Positions 46,794-59,007 of a stretch of DNA of 64,000 nucleotides are shown piece after piece. Under the pieces are notes generated by a model, which searched no databases, had not been told where the DNA came from, and was given only the letters and a program-made list of their open reading frames with translations. The stretch spans positions 124,001-188,000 of the forward strand of contig JAALGZ010000020.1 of assembly GCA_015227615.1 (NCBI GenBank), given 5' to 3'. The stretch's first letter is position 1. Each line of letters opens with the position of its first letter. The translations under genes were made by a program, and so were the position numbers. Origin of the DNA: Labyrinthula sp. Ha (lineage: Eukaryota > Sar > Bigyra > Labyrinthulida > Labyrinthulaceae).

Positions 46794-47992
46794 GTTTGTG
46801 TGTATCTTTCAGAATAATATCTTCTAAGAAATGACTTGACTGCGAATATTGAGATCCGAATCGAATTTTGGTATAAATAGCCAGAATAGATGAATGAAGA
46901 TGTTCAGCAGACTTTACAAGAGACCAAAACAAAAACATGTCATTGAGTTCCTTGTTTGCTATTCTGAAGTCTTCAAACAGCATTTAATTGATGTTTCCTT
47001 TGCTGCATATTCAAAGAAAAGAACAAAAACAGTTTTACATCACCATTGTTGGATCGACAAAATCCAAACTCCATGGTTTACTTCTTAACGATAGTAGACA
47101 AGTGAATTAAACCTCAAACCCAATATATCTCAACATATTTGTCGGGAAACTAGGTCTTTTTTCTTTTTAGAAAAGTTAAAGCTACGTTCAAATGTTTTTA
47201 ATTTCCCAAAGAATGTCGATAGTTTGATCTGTGTCTCACTTAAATTTTAATTGGTGTTGACTTGCTGTTCGTCAAGAGCTGCGTACTGATTTATTGTCTC
47301 GGAACTGCCGAGTTGTTATATTGCATTGAGGATTAAGTCTCCGAAATAAAAAAATGATGGTCTTACTCTATATATAGTACTAATTTGTAGCCTTTTTAAG
47401 CTCCATGACCTCTAAGTAGACAATCTAGCTTCCAGTGCAGTGGCTATTTTTTCAGGAGCTAAGTATATTAAGTTAGCTGATGCAGAGACACTACTCCCGC
47501 GGCTATTTCTTAATGTAATATTCAAATTTTTGTCACACCTTGATACATGAAGTCAAGAACAAACTATTCCTAGCTGGGATAAGTCATGGGGTACTATAAT
47601 CGGACTTAAATCAATATAATCCGCGTAAAACGTTTCCTGAATACCGTAATTTCTTTTTTTCTGTACTAATAGTATTCCTAATGTAGCTCTTCTTCTTATA
47701 TAAGAGTTAATCACAACATAATTATTCGGTTTGTATAGTGCTTATTTCTTAATTTTGTATTTTTCAACGGCTCGATGATTAACAATAACCTTTTTCTTGT
47801 ACTTTTCCCAGATGCAAGGTATTTTAACATTGTTCTACAAGAAAGGAGATCTCATCACGTTCAAATATTTTTAAAAATCAAATAATGAATAATGTTCCAC
47901 TTATTTGTTTTGAAATGTTTTATTTTCATAATTCTTATTTTTATTAATTCTTCCTGTGGTGACGCGTATTTGCGTGTGGAATAGTTGATTTT
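46794..47992. repeat. Upstream non-coding part of the duplicated segment, copy 1
   Basis: This DNA matches 62803-64000. From 47090 onward it differs at only about 1-2% of positions by eye. It must include the promoter of the oxidoreductase. Short frames on both strands recur in the second copy, but because of the duplication rather than selection. The duplication continues past the right edge of the window, so its outer border is not seen. Confidence 0.85.
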
Positions 47993-50900
47993 TATCACAT
48001 CAAAATTTGTCAGCTAGACTTTCCTTGGTGATAACTTTCTTCAATTTCACAAAACTCTTTAGTTAATGTTTTAATTATTTCTAGTAGAACTTAAGCTGTG
48101 ACTAACATGATGGTATTCGGGCTGTGAGGAGAAGTAAAATATTTCAACAAGGTCTAGATTTGGGAAGTTTTCTTAGCTGCCGATAACACTATTATTTCAA
48201 ACTCAGAGATAGAAACTTTACATCCGGCTAGGTCTAACTTTAAATGCATGTATAGTACTGATCCCAAGAAATCCTAAACTCATCTTCGGCAATATTTGAG
48301 TTCTTATGATCACTGTACTTTTGTTGTAATTCCCTAACTACACAGGATCAGTCGAAGAAACTGTTCACCCCTCATCGGATGCCTTAGGTCATTAAACACC
48401 TTTGCAATCAGTATCCATGAGCAAGTTAACTTGTTTGATCTGTTTAGTTCAAACATTAAAAGCATAGACATTACACAAAGTAATTAGTTATTTTTGATTG
48501 GAATCTTTTGTCTACTATGAACTTAAGGCTCGGATCTCCAATGAAATTTCCGGATGGAAAAGATACTTTTTCAAGCTACAGATATTAGCCTACCAGCGGA
48601 TTTGTTACTTATAAACTCGGTGAATCTATTCATTTCTTTTACAGTTTAAACATGACCACATATGTTTTCTATTCATGTTGTGTTTTTCATGGTAATGTTA
48701 ATAGACTGTATGTCTTTGTTCCAAATCTATTAGCATTATTTTAATATTTAGTGAAAATAGCATTGTGTTCCTTTTTTAATGGTTGCTTAGTTCCTACGTT
48801 GGTATGATGTTTGGAGAATAATTGGTTAAAATTGCTTTCACATATATTTCCAAATAACTTTTGTGCTATGCTTACTTTTGCTATCTCGGAAGTTGAATAT
48901 GTTTGTTTTCAACTTCATATTGGCTTTTGAAAAAACTCTGAAAATGTTGTTTTGTAGTATATATAGATGTTTATGTATATCACTGTTATTTGTTATGTCT
49001 TTTAGTGGTATAACTTCTAAAAATCATTGGATTAGTCCCAAATCCTATCATGCTAATATATAGTTTTTAACTTTGATAAAACATCATTTACGTCTTGCAC
49101 ATTGATTCCAAAAAAATAACTATACTAAAGGGGCAGAAATATACCTTGAAGATCAGTTGCGAGTTTTTTCAAAGTCTCTTGGAATGTAGAACTTGCGATA
49201 GGTATAAAAGTATCTAATTTTAAGTCCTGTGTCAGTACTACTTGTTGCTATACTGCGTAGCTCCGATATCTGGTGCATTTACGTACGAACGCAGCCTGCA
49301 TATATAATTTTCGAGGTATTCCCTAATATAAACACATAGGAGGAAGCATTTTGAGGTATGTTTAAATATAGGAAAATCATATATTATTCTCAATGAACAA
49401 GAACTTAAAATAAGTATCATCACGCGAAGATAAAAAAATAGGTATTATTTAAGCGTCTTTGCTTTTTTATTTGCTAATAAAAAAAAGAATAATTAATAAC
49501 ATAAAACGTTCTGAGGTTAATTTTATCCTCGGAATAGCAAATCTCATTTCCCTTTGAATAAAACATACCTTCTAATGGCAACTTCAATTACTGGGCAGGC
49601 GTACCTTTCACTAAGTATCTAATTGATACTACAAAACAGTATTCAATAAGAATTGGAGAGCAGATTTGAATAAATGAATTTCTAGATAAGCGAAGCAATC
49701 AACATGAGAAACTCGTAAAGGTTAACATGTCTTTCTGACATACGGTCCTTGGGACAAAATATTGGAAGTACTTATACTATCCAAAAATCTCCTATCACTT
49801 TCTTTTCTTAAAGTTAACTTTACCGTAAAATCAACTCTTCAAATAAATTCATACCGGTAATATTAAAACGTTTTAATTTTATTCTTAGACAAACAAGGAA
49901 GCCGAACATAAATAACAATTACGTACATACGTTTTGATTCGAGTTATATTTCTCGGCTAATATATGTACCTTTAACCATAAATAAAAACCATAGCTGTTC
50001 AAAAATATAAAATTCATAAAATCTGATTCAGCAACGAACTTTGATATACCAAATAGATAACGCTAAATAATCTTGTGCACGTTTATTATTATTTAAAATA
50101 GTAGAGTTAAGTATAAGGTCTCTGCTATTGTAAGGATTATTTCTTATATCAAGAAAGCCTTGATAAGTTTCTAAGATAGAACCATCGTATTATACTGAAA
50201 GAAGTTCACGCTAAATAGATATCACCTAGAATGACCGATCAAATTTAACCAAATGTTTGTTTGGGCTGGATAATAATGTATTTCATTTGGGCTACTAGAA
50301 AGTTATATTCCTTGGGGCAACATTTGCCTAATGTGGAAGCTCTTTTACAGAGATTTTACGTCATTATTTGATTCTTATTATTAGAAGATAGGTAGCATGG
50401 GTCAAACAATTAATTCATCTGGCAATTTAATACATAGATATAAAATACTAAAACATGTTTCTGGTACGTTCGCATTATTCTTGTCCTTTATATAAACTCA
50501 TAAGGGAATTCTTAAATGTTGCCACATATATAAAATAGCAATAGCTGGGTAAAAAAGAGAGATTTTCTTGAGCATTAGCAAAACTATGTTAAGTTTTCTG
50601 GTGGTCTTGTGCTATCATAAGACCAAGTTACTATTCCAGATATATCGTTATAGAATTGAGAACACAGTAATAAACTAGCGATTTTAATGCATGTAGACAT
50701 AATAAGAATCAGTTTATTAACTTTAAGAAACTTTAGTACACTAATTGGTAATGGTAAATTAAGTTTACGAAGTAGATACAATAAATAGCAATATACATGG
50801 TTACTTTGAGGTAGTATTATCAGCTTGATATTAAGTCTTGCTTGAGCTCATAATCTTCAGATTTAAATTTCACATCTTTTTATCGTTAATGTTTCAATCT

Positions 50901-53900
50901 TCAGAAAATGTTCTGCTATCATGCTTTCTAATTAGTAACTTATATATATATAGAAGCTTTAGTCACTCCGTGATTTATTCTTATTTATAGAAGACAGTAA
51001 TAACTAAAAGAGCCATTTGATCAAAGTAGGTTAGATGCATCAGATATCTATGAACTATTTCTGGAGGAAACAGGAAGAAAATTGTATTATAAAAACCAAA
51101 TTAAATAATTGATCGGAATAACTTGCAGAAGGTCTGAAAAGAAGATGATTATGTAGTTTTGTGATATTCTCTTGTCTTTAAGATATTCAACGTGAGTCTG
51201 AAAGCCAAGAACAAACTATAATTCTCATGGGTCATATCAATTGATCTGGTAAATGCGGTTTAGATCATAGCCTCCAAGAAACCCAATTTGTGTAATTAGA
51301 GTAGCAAGAATAGTGTTTTAGTAGAAACAAAGTTCGTGTTTACTTCAGTATATATATATAAATAGCAGTTTAGTTACCGTTTACAAGTCAAATCGCTCCT
51401 TGTAATATGTGGCCTCATTATAAACCCCACACTGAATCAAAATTAAAGAGCACCAATAGGTAAGAAGTTAATGTGTCATCTAAAATATCTTAATATATCA
51501 TTATCTAAACTTTTCAGTGCATAAAATAAAACTATTGACATATTTTGAGGGTAAATAAATACTTATGCTGATCCAACTTTTTCTTTGTTAGCCATAAACT
51601 TGTTTGATCCAAACTGAATACAGTAAGGAATAGTTTAATTAATGTGATACATTGCTACTGCGCAAAAAGCATGAGTGTCATTTGATAGTTAAATGCTATC
51701 AGAAATCCATAAACAACCTAGCACTTAACAGGGGTGGAACTAAGTATGTATATCAGCAGTCTTAAGCAAAAAATGGCGTGACAAACTAGAGATACATAAT
51801 AACACCAAAAAAGAATATTTACCAAGCTATGTGTCAGCTAAATTCTAAGGATTAAGACAGTATTTTCTCGGACTTTAACCATAAGCCTTGAAATTTTGCT
51901 GAAGAAAGTGAAAATTTAAATATTTGAGATAACCCAAAGCTTGTTCATAATACTCAAATTTGCACATCGATATTTTTTAATGATCTCGAGAATTTAAACT
52001 CTTCATGATAGCTAACAGAAACATAGGAAATTATTAAAAAACTCTGAAGAGTTGCAAACTTCTTAGCTCACCGATTTAATCATATGTTCCTCCCACGGGG
52101 CTTCCAGACTCTGTGCTTGATTTAACAGAAAAGATTGACATCCTAGATATTGTAAAAGTGAAATAGTGGAAAATGAAATGAAAATCAGGCTAATTGATGT
52201 GCGACTTTCATCAACAGCTATATTTGTAGACATGGCATAACTGCGATAAACAGCTAACAAACTAAGGTTGAATATTAAGATTGCTACTCATGATTATTTC
52301 ATTTTAATTAGATTGTTGGACTAAAAACCACACTTTCTTATTTCTTAGTTAATAATATTAAATATGAAGAAGCCAACCCAAGTTTTGAAAGGACAGATTG
52401 GCGGTCCTTATATACTGTGTCAACTAGTTTTGTGGATAGAATCGATTCAACTCAAAATGTACTCAAAACAGAAACATGCAACTTTTGGGTTTAGATATTC
52501 AATGCTAAAGAATTATTAAGCTTGCATAAAGACGCCAATCTTATCAAACGGGTAAAATATATTCAACATTTCTATTTGCAAGACGCAGATAGAACAAGCA
52601 ATGCTAGGTACAAGCCCGGTTCAAAGCTTATTATAAAAAAAGTTTTCCCTGTAAATAATATCAATACTTTATTACCTAAAGATGAGAGATCTTTAAGTTT
52701 TACTATTCTGTTGACAGATCATCAGCCCTCACTTTATAATAGTCAATAATTTCATGTTTCGCCAATTATAGCTCCATATAGATTCAAGCAATATCACTCA
52801 ATTCTCCACAAAATCTATGAAACTTCCATCCAAACACAAAAACAGTGTTCAAAACTTATCCGTAGATACTATTATCATTAATCTATAAGCTCAACTATTC
52901 TCTTAATCTTAGTTTATTCTAAGCATTAATCCATTGGAGTTCAGCTCCAGGTTTGCCTTGTACTAATAAATTAATTTTATACTTCTGCTTCGGTTAAGTA
53001 ATGAGATAATTGTGTTGCATACTTAAAATTGGAGTAGAAATACATTAGCTAGTAGCAGTGACTTGCTCCAAACACTCAATTAATATTTAAGAAATGCACT
53101 GAACTATTAGCATGCAACGAGGTAGTGTATACTTATAGAATATTTTATGCAACCAATATTTTTCTACGATGGACCCAAATTCAAAGCTTTAATGCTGCTT
53201 GGTAAGCATTTGTAATACTTCCTAGAGCTCATACAGGTATCCATGAAATTATTATCAATGAAACGTTGTTGAATCTTACCTTGGTAACTGAAGACATATC
53301 TAAGACTTTAGTCATTATTATAGGCGACTTAAACATCAGTTCACAAGGTACCTGTTTGCTTACAAAGTAAAGCTTAAGTTTGTTTTTTAATTCTGAATTG
53401 TTAATCTATGGCAATTTTACCAAAGCGTATTCCAGTATCGTTCAATAGTTTATAGGTGCCCAAAATTTCCAGTAATAAGAAAAACTATCAGAATTAAGAG
53501 AAAAATCTAGCTGGGATACTCTCGTGGTTATTGTTTACAGAGTAAATTACGCACTAATAACAGAAAGGCATAATTTAGCTCAACTTTCAGGTTAAGGAAA
53601 CTAAAAATAAAAGCATTAGTTACTTCCAAACTTAGATCTAAATCCTTGCACTGGTCTTATTTCTAGACTCCTTGGTTAGCTGGGCCTTGAAAAAATCATA
53701 TAGAAAGATTTTTATTCTTAATATGTTCTATGCGCTAGTCCATGCATCAAAAAGAAGGTTTTGCACCAATTCTATTTCACTGGTGACCACTTTATTATTA
53801 CTGCCTTTTCTCAACACTGATATTGAAACTTCGACTTATTTTTTTCTCCTCACGCTTGAGCAAACCAAATATCTTTTGGTGAAAATTGTATGATATCATA

Positions 53901-54798
53901 ATTAGAACATCAAGATATCTACCTTGTGCGGAGACCCATTTTGGCAGAAGGTGATTCTTGGTTGGACAATCACCTGAATTCCGACTTAGAAACTAAGGTT
54001 ACTGAACTACAAAACAAAATTACTTTTCTTCGTTAAGTGTTCCCACGCCCAAACTAAATCGAAGCAAAGAAGAAACCAGTAATGATGTGGTACTTCCAGT
54101 AATAGATCTTCTCTTTTTAACTTCATTAATATGAGAATTCTAATAAGTTCTCTATTCCATTCCTTTTTAAATCTGTCTTCTCCTGTTTAATTTTACAGCT
54201 AGAGCAAAGCCGTATGCCGTCTGACTGAGCACAAGGGTTGCATAAGAAGGACTTAATTTAAGCACGCTGCCTAGATTTAGACCCTAGAGCCTTATTTATA
54301 AAAACTATCGAAGAATACCATTATTTACTTGCAGTCGCCAAAACACATGTGACGACTTAACGTGAGGATTTTGTCACGACTATGATGTTGAAACTAGAAA
54401 TGATAGATGCTTATGATAGATTGTTGCTTCCTTGCATTATTAAGAACTTTCAAATTCTGAGAAGCACTCACTTCCACAATTCACAATTTTACTAATTTTT
54501 TGGAATTCTTCACATATTCTTCTTGTTTGTCTCATTGAACTATGACTTTTTCTCTTGCGACATCATCTCTTTAGATTCATCTTCCTTTTCATTAAGCAGA
54601 GAGTTATGTTTCAGCTAGGCGAAGACGCGATACCGGAACATCAATTTCTCAATCAGGTCCTCATATCGAACATTGGCCAGTAAGCAAAAGTTCCAGAATT
54701 ATAAATTAACGCTTGTAGCGAGCAAAAACTAATTTGAATAAAGGGAAACTAAACTCTCATATTCTACGCACTGAAGAGTTGATAAATAAACAACAATT
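47993..54798. other. 6.8-kb gene desert between the two oxidoreductase copies
   Basis: AT-rich, stop-rich DNA with no convincing gene. The only recognisable material is a decayed LINE-like stretch at about 53.2-54.5 kb. The exact end of copy 1 of the duplication is unknown, because its partner runs off the window. Confidence 0.55.
53190..54480 (+). mobile_element. Decayed LINE-like (non-LTR) fragment
   Basis: Near 53215-53345 the plus strand reads 'V-I-L-P-R' and, about 40 codons on, 'L-V-I-I-I-G-D-L-N-I-S'. This spacing and the final motif match the APE-type endonuclease of LINEs (..I-I-x-G-D-F-N-I). Near 54395-54440 it reads 'I-D-A-Y-D-R-L-L-L-P-C-I-I-K', resembling the reverse-transcriptase motif (K)A-(F/Y)-D-R-V-x-x-x-x-L-L-x-K. 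Many stops lie between. Both hits are short, so the call is tentative. Confidence 0.35.
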
Positions 54799-55568
54799 CT
54801 ACAGTCTGAATACAACTTTTCCCACATTCTTTCTCGATTGGATCTTGACGAGTCCATCCCAGAGAGAGATATTATCCTTGAGGTCAATGACTTCTTGGAG
54901 AACAATAGATTTTGGGGTACCATAGATCTTGGCTATTTTTTCCATGCGTTCAACTGTAGGAATGCAACTTCCCATTCTCATAACCACATTCTTTGGGTTC
55001 ATCCAGGGTAAATAGCTTTGAAGAATCGTTCCTAAGGTCTTTTCATGCATATCTACTGGATGCCAAGAAGCTCCAGGTCTTAACACAGGAGTTAATAACT
55101 CAAAGTATTGGAAGGAATTCACCGCTCCATAAACTACATCAAACGCATCTTGGTTCTTCTCATCCTGCAGAAAGGCTTTAACATCATCATCCACTTTGTA
55201 ATTTAAAACCTCCTTTGCACCCATCTTCCTGGCGATGTCATTGTTTTTGGCCGAGTTAATGCTCACGAGTCTTTTATCTTTGTTTTGCTCTTGTCTAAGA
55301 TATTCCAGCGCAGATAAACCACATCCGCCAGAACCTCCAATAACAAGGATATTCTTGTCTTGAAGTCCACCTGGAATCTCATCAAGATAGACAAACGCAG
55401 TTATTCCAACCAAAGGAACAGCTGCTGCTTGTTCAAAAGAAAGTGATGTTGGTTTTGCATAGGTGCCTTGGCAGTTTGCCACAGCATATTCAGCAAAGGA
55501 TCCAAGGAAAGTCATTCCATAAACTTCTTGGTCATTCTTAAGGTGACTACAGTCTGAGCTGCTTCCTT
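54799..55568 (-). pseudogene. Quinone-oxidoreductase-like copy 2, 3' part
   Basis: This is the C-terminal 256 or so codons of a second copy, cut off at 55568 by the LTR element. From about 55000 to 55568 it is about 97-98% identical to copy 1 by eye. The last 65-70 codons (54799-54995) are only about 70% identical at DNA level yet make coherent protein sequence ('C-I-P-T-V-E-R-M-E-K-I-A-K-I-Y-G'). The switch occurs at the shared stretch TTTGGGTTCATCCAGGGTAA. This part was once a distinct functional paralogue, later overwritten in its middle by conversion from copy 1 or the reverse. Confidence 0.85.
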
Positions 55569-55878
55569 TGTCTTCTTTCCCAGGATAGTAAATTCAATAT
55601 TGAAGAGTTAAATCATTAACGACTAGATTTTTATATTGCATAACCAATATATAATTGTATATATCTCAAACTATAATACAAAATATAGCAAATGTAGGAG
55701 ATTGTCATCTGAGCCAAGAGTACTGATGGTTTAGCCGTTATTAATAATTAGTTAATTGTAAGTTAATACCTAACCTTATACGCTAACATATTACATATTT
55801 CAAGACACCTAAATTTATATAAAAAGATCAAGTGTAGGATCTGATCAGTACATACATCAGTACGGTATTACATGGACA
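55569..55878 (-). repeat. 3' LTR of the chromovirus-like element
   Basis: About 310 bp, starting TGTCCATGTA and ending GAAAGAAGACA on the minus strand. It is clearly related to 62149-62330, with best similarity at both ends. AT-rich with TATA-like runs. Confidence 0.88.
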
Positions 55879-56289
55879 TTTTTTCTAAGATGACTCTCTG
55901 TGGTTTGAACACAGGTATGCCATGTCCGTCTTCGGTTCCAGATCCAACTCAATATGAGTCCATTGAGACCTGATGTTGATGCTTCTGGAGAGTATATCAA
56001 TTTTGTTGGCAAAAGGATAAAGTTTATTCAAAAAAATAATGGAATAATTTTGGTTTTGTTAAAGGAGGAGTAGTATACGTTCTTAAAACAGAATTGAATT
56101 TTTGCTTTTCGACTTTACTAAAAGTGTCAGTGTATTTCAGTTGGGGTGAAGATCTTCTTTTGAAAACCAAACATGTTTCCTGAGATTGTTGGAGGATATG
56201 ACCCAAAATCTTGAAAATCTCACCGTGTTTGGTATATTTAATCCAAGTAATGTAATTGATTAAATAATATTGTTATTCTGCAGCCCAAT

Positions 56290-56640
56290 TTAAAATGCAA
56301 TGATAACTAGAATTAGTAACCCAAATATATAAATGGGAACCAAAAGGAAAGTGAGATAGAGAAAGTTTGATTTTTTTTTATTTTTCGAAGATAAAGTAAG
56401 ATATTTTAATGCAACTCCACGAGTTGGATTCTTACTTCTAACAGACCATGGAGGATCCATAACAACAACTTGAAAAATGTTGTCTTTAGATCTAGGTTTG
56501 TAAGATTTAAGATCAAATATATTAGTAATATAAATCATCTTAAATTGGGGTTCAAAATGAATAGTGGATTCGCTTCCATCAATAAGAAAAGTATTTTCAC
56601 CGAGATATTTTAAAATAATTTTATTTTGTGTATCAATTTT
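56290..56640 (-). pseudogene. MT-A70/METTL4-like adenine-N6 methyltransferase segment inside the LTR element (decayed)
   Basis: The minus strand reads 'F-Q-V-V-V-M-D-P-P-W-S-V-R-S-K' near 56440. D-P-P-W preceded by a hydrophobic strand is the catalytic motif of MT-A70 methyltransferases (METTL3/METTL4/prokaryotic relatives). Before it, 'L-G-E-N-T-F-L-I-D-G-S' resembles the strand-loop that precedes the motif in METTL4, and family-like residues also follow it. It lies between the chromodomain and the 3' LTR, so it belongs to the element unless it was inserted later. The family methylates adenine N6 in DNA or RNA using S-adenosylmethionine. It is broken here. Confidence 0.6.
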
Positions 56641-56896
56641 GAGATAAACAAGCTTAATTGAATCAGGAAAAAGAGAGATAACTAAATAGTTGCTATAATA
56701 TTTAAATCTTGTTTGTAAAAATCGGAGTCGATTTGAAAAATGTCTTCTTCAAAAGGTAAAGTTAGGATAGAATACAAAGAACTAAGAGTGGTCCAATTTC
56801 TTCATTTGAGAATAAGAATCTATTAAGGTGATTCCATAAATCTTTGTTATTAAATATAGTTCCTTGTACATCCTGCTTGAAAATTTTAATTGAATT

Positions 56897-57172
56897 TTAT
56901 TTTTTTTGAAAAGAATAAATATTGTGCTTAGAAAATACCTGTATAGCGGCCAGATCTTCAGACTCTTCTAATAACAATCTTAGGTGCTTTAAGTCATTCA
57001 ACCACCTAAAATAAATAATAGAAGTACATGATCCATCAACTAATGTAACTTCTTGTCTAAAAAGCTGTAAAATATGTTCCTTTTCTAAAAGAGTATTGAA
57101 AGTTCCAGGCAAGTTTCTGTGGAATTCGTTAATATCAAAGTGGTGAGATAAGAAATCTTTAGCATCCTTCAT
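56897..57172 (-). pseudogene. Unassigned reading frame of the LTR element, between chromodomain and methyltransferase-like segment
   Basis: About 90 codons, charged and helical ('K-E-H-I-L-Q-L-F-R-Q', 'L-L-L-E-E-S-E-D-L'). Its position suggests it is the N-terminal part of whatever protein holds the D-P-P-W motif, but this is inference. No independent family is recognised. Confidence 0.35.
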
Positions 57173-57244
57173 CTTTTACTTTAATCATTGAAAGATTCCA
57201 ATAGTTTGTAAATTGAGGAACCTCTGAAACCACATTTCCATCTG

Positions 57245-57870
57245 TTATTTGCATCTAAAAAGAAGAGAATTTATCTTGAGATATTCAACATAGCATCCAA
57301 AACCATACTTCAAGATCAAAGCTTCCAAGATTAATTTCTCTTCGGGATACCAGCCCAAAGTGTTGCCTTCTAGAGATCGATCAATATATCTGAGTTTTGT
57401 AGACCTGACTTGAATCTGACTAATATTTATATTTCTTCTTCGATTTTGTCTTGTGTTATGTTTTTTCTTATCTATTTTCTCCATTAATACTAATAAATGA
57501 AGCCTCTTTCCTTGATCATGAATCTTTTCTTTGACATGGTTTCTGACTAGAATAGGAAGATCTTGATACATCAGCTCGAGATCTTGCCAGGTATCCTCGT
57601 TGGTGTCAAAACCCAACTATCTGGTTTTGATTTCTTAACGAGCTCTGATGTCCTGAGAAAAACCAATTCCAATAAACTTTTCTACTTCTAAAAATTGAAA
57701 ATTATGAATAAGATGAGCTTTTAATTTTTTGTTCCCTAAAGGTTGGCTATCTGAATACCACCATAGCCTGCTGCCATGGACTAATCTTGTTTTGTTAGTC
57801 AGAGATTCAACAGAATAAACGTCTTTGGAAACTAAATCAGTAATTTGAAATGGACCTATCCATGTCACCC
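57245..57870 (-). pseudogene. Integrase C-terminal region and chromodomain of the LTR element
   Basis: At 57700-57868 the pattern is 'W-I-G-P-F-Q-I-T-D-L-V-S' ... 'V-H-G-S-R-L-W-W-Y-S-D', the G-P-Y/F module that follows Ty3/gypsy integrases. A chromodomain follows, starting at 'L-E-V-E-K-F-I-G' and including 'V-G-F-D-T-N-E-D-T-W-Q-D-L-E' near 57560-57616. In chromoviruses this domain reads histone marks and steers integration. Decayed. Confidence 0.8.
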
Positions 57871-58019
57871 TAGTTTTTTTGGCACTTTGAGTACCTTCTT
57901 TTAAAATAAGAAAGTAGCCTCCAACATTAAATTGTAAGATTAGGTTATGACTAGGATCCCTTATTTTATTATCTGCTTCTCTCTTAAGTAGAACATTATT
58001 ATAGACTTTAGAATGTAAA

Positions 58020-58850
58020 TCCTACATAAGTTTAGAAATATTTTCAGCCTCCTCTAATGAAGTACTAACTTGATCTGGTTGTAATATCTTATCCGCAAGA
58101 TATATTGCGAAGTGCTTTAGATCTTGTAAATAAAGAGGTTCTTTAATAAGAAAATGTAGAAATAACTCACTGGGAGTAGCATTTAACCTTCTTGACATAG
58201 GTTTATTATTTATAAGGTAAGTAATCATAGGCAACAGAGTTGACCATTCTGTTTCTTGTAATCCAAACTTAGAAACTAAGCTGCGAATATAGCTTAAAAT
58301 TGTTGAATTTATAGTTTCTATTGCCCCATTAATCCATGGCGAATAAGCAATATTGTAACTTTGTGAAGACCCAACTGCTCTTGAAAGTTTTGAAAGCAGT
58401 TCATTTGCAAAATGAGATCCATTATCTGTGACTATTAAGAAGGACTGCAGAAAACCTTAGTTTGCTCTCCAAGTTAGTAGAGCATCAACCACAGCACTGG
58501 TTATTGCCCCCTCTGAAAACGATATTTGTACCTTTCTTGTTGCTGAATCTAAAATAACAAGAATATAACCAACTGAATTGACATAGAGATAATCGACCCT
58601 TAATATTTCTATGGGCTTCCTTGCCAACTTAGTGAGATTATAAGGCTGTCTAATTAAACGAGATGATCGATTGCAATGCAAACATTTATTGCGAAAGGTA
58701 TTTAAAAGTTTTGTAACATATTTTCCAGGTAAACCATAAAAATAGACTTCTGACATATATTTCTTTTCTACCTCCTTACTAGGATGACCACATTGAGTGT
58801 GGTTGACAATAATATATTTAGTAATAAGTTTCTTTTGGAATAACTAATTT
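58020..58850 (-). pseudogene. Integrase core of the LTR element
   Basis: Near 58680-58810 is the zinc-binding region ('H-T-Q-C-G-H-P-S' ... 'C-L-H-C'). The RNase H-fold core follows with 'I-L-R-V-D-Y-L-Y-V' and 'I-L-V-I-L-D-S-A-T-R-K', where the catalytic Asp positions are expected, and later 'Y-L-I-N-N-K-P'. It is Ty3/gypsy type. Decayed. Confidence 0.82.
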
Positions 58851-58912
58851 GGCATTTGTAAGTGTTTTGTTTTATTACACACTTGTGATTTTGCCACGTC
58901 ATTAGTGTAAAA

Positions 58913-58920
58913 TATAAATA
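58913..58920 (+). promoter_or_regulatory. TATA-like sequence upstream of the antisense reading frame
   Basis: TATAAATA lies 88 bp before the preferred ATG at 59008, on the strand opposite to the retroelement genes. The region is AT-rich, so chance occurrence is possible. Confidence 0.4.
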
Positions 58921-59007
58921 CTGATATATACGTTAAGAGATAACTGAGATACACAAAACACATTTTTAAATATTCGGAGAGTGGTCAAATTAAAGAATAG
59001 AAATAAA

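Noticed and set aside
46894-47088. 64-codon frame upstream of oxidoreductase copy 1, also found at 62858-63097
   Set aside because: Preservation in both copies follows from the recent duplication; there is no sign of selection and it overlaps frames on the other strand.
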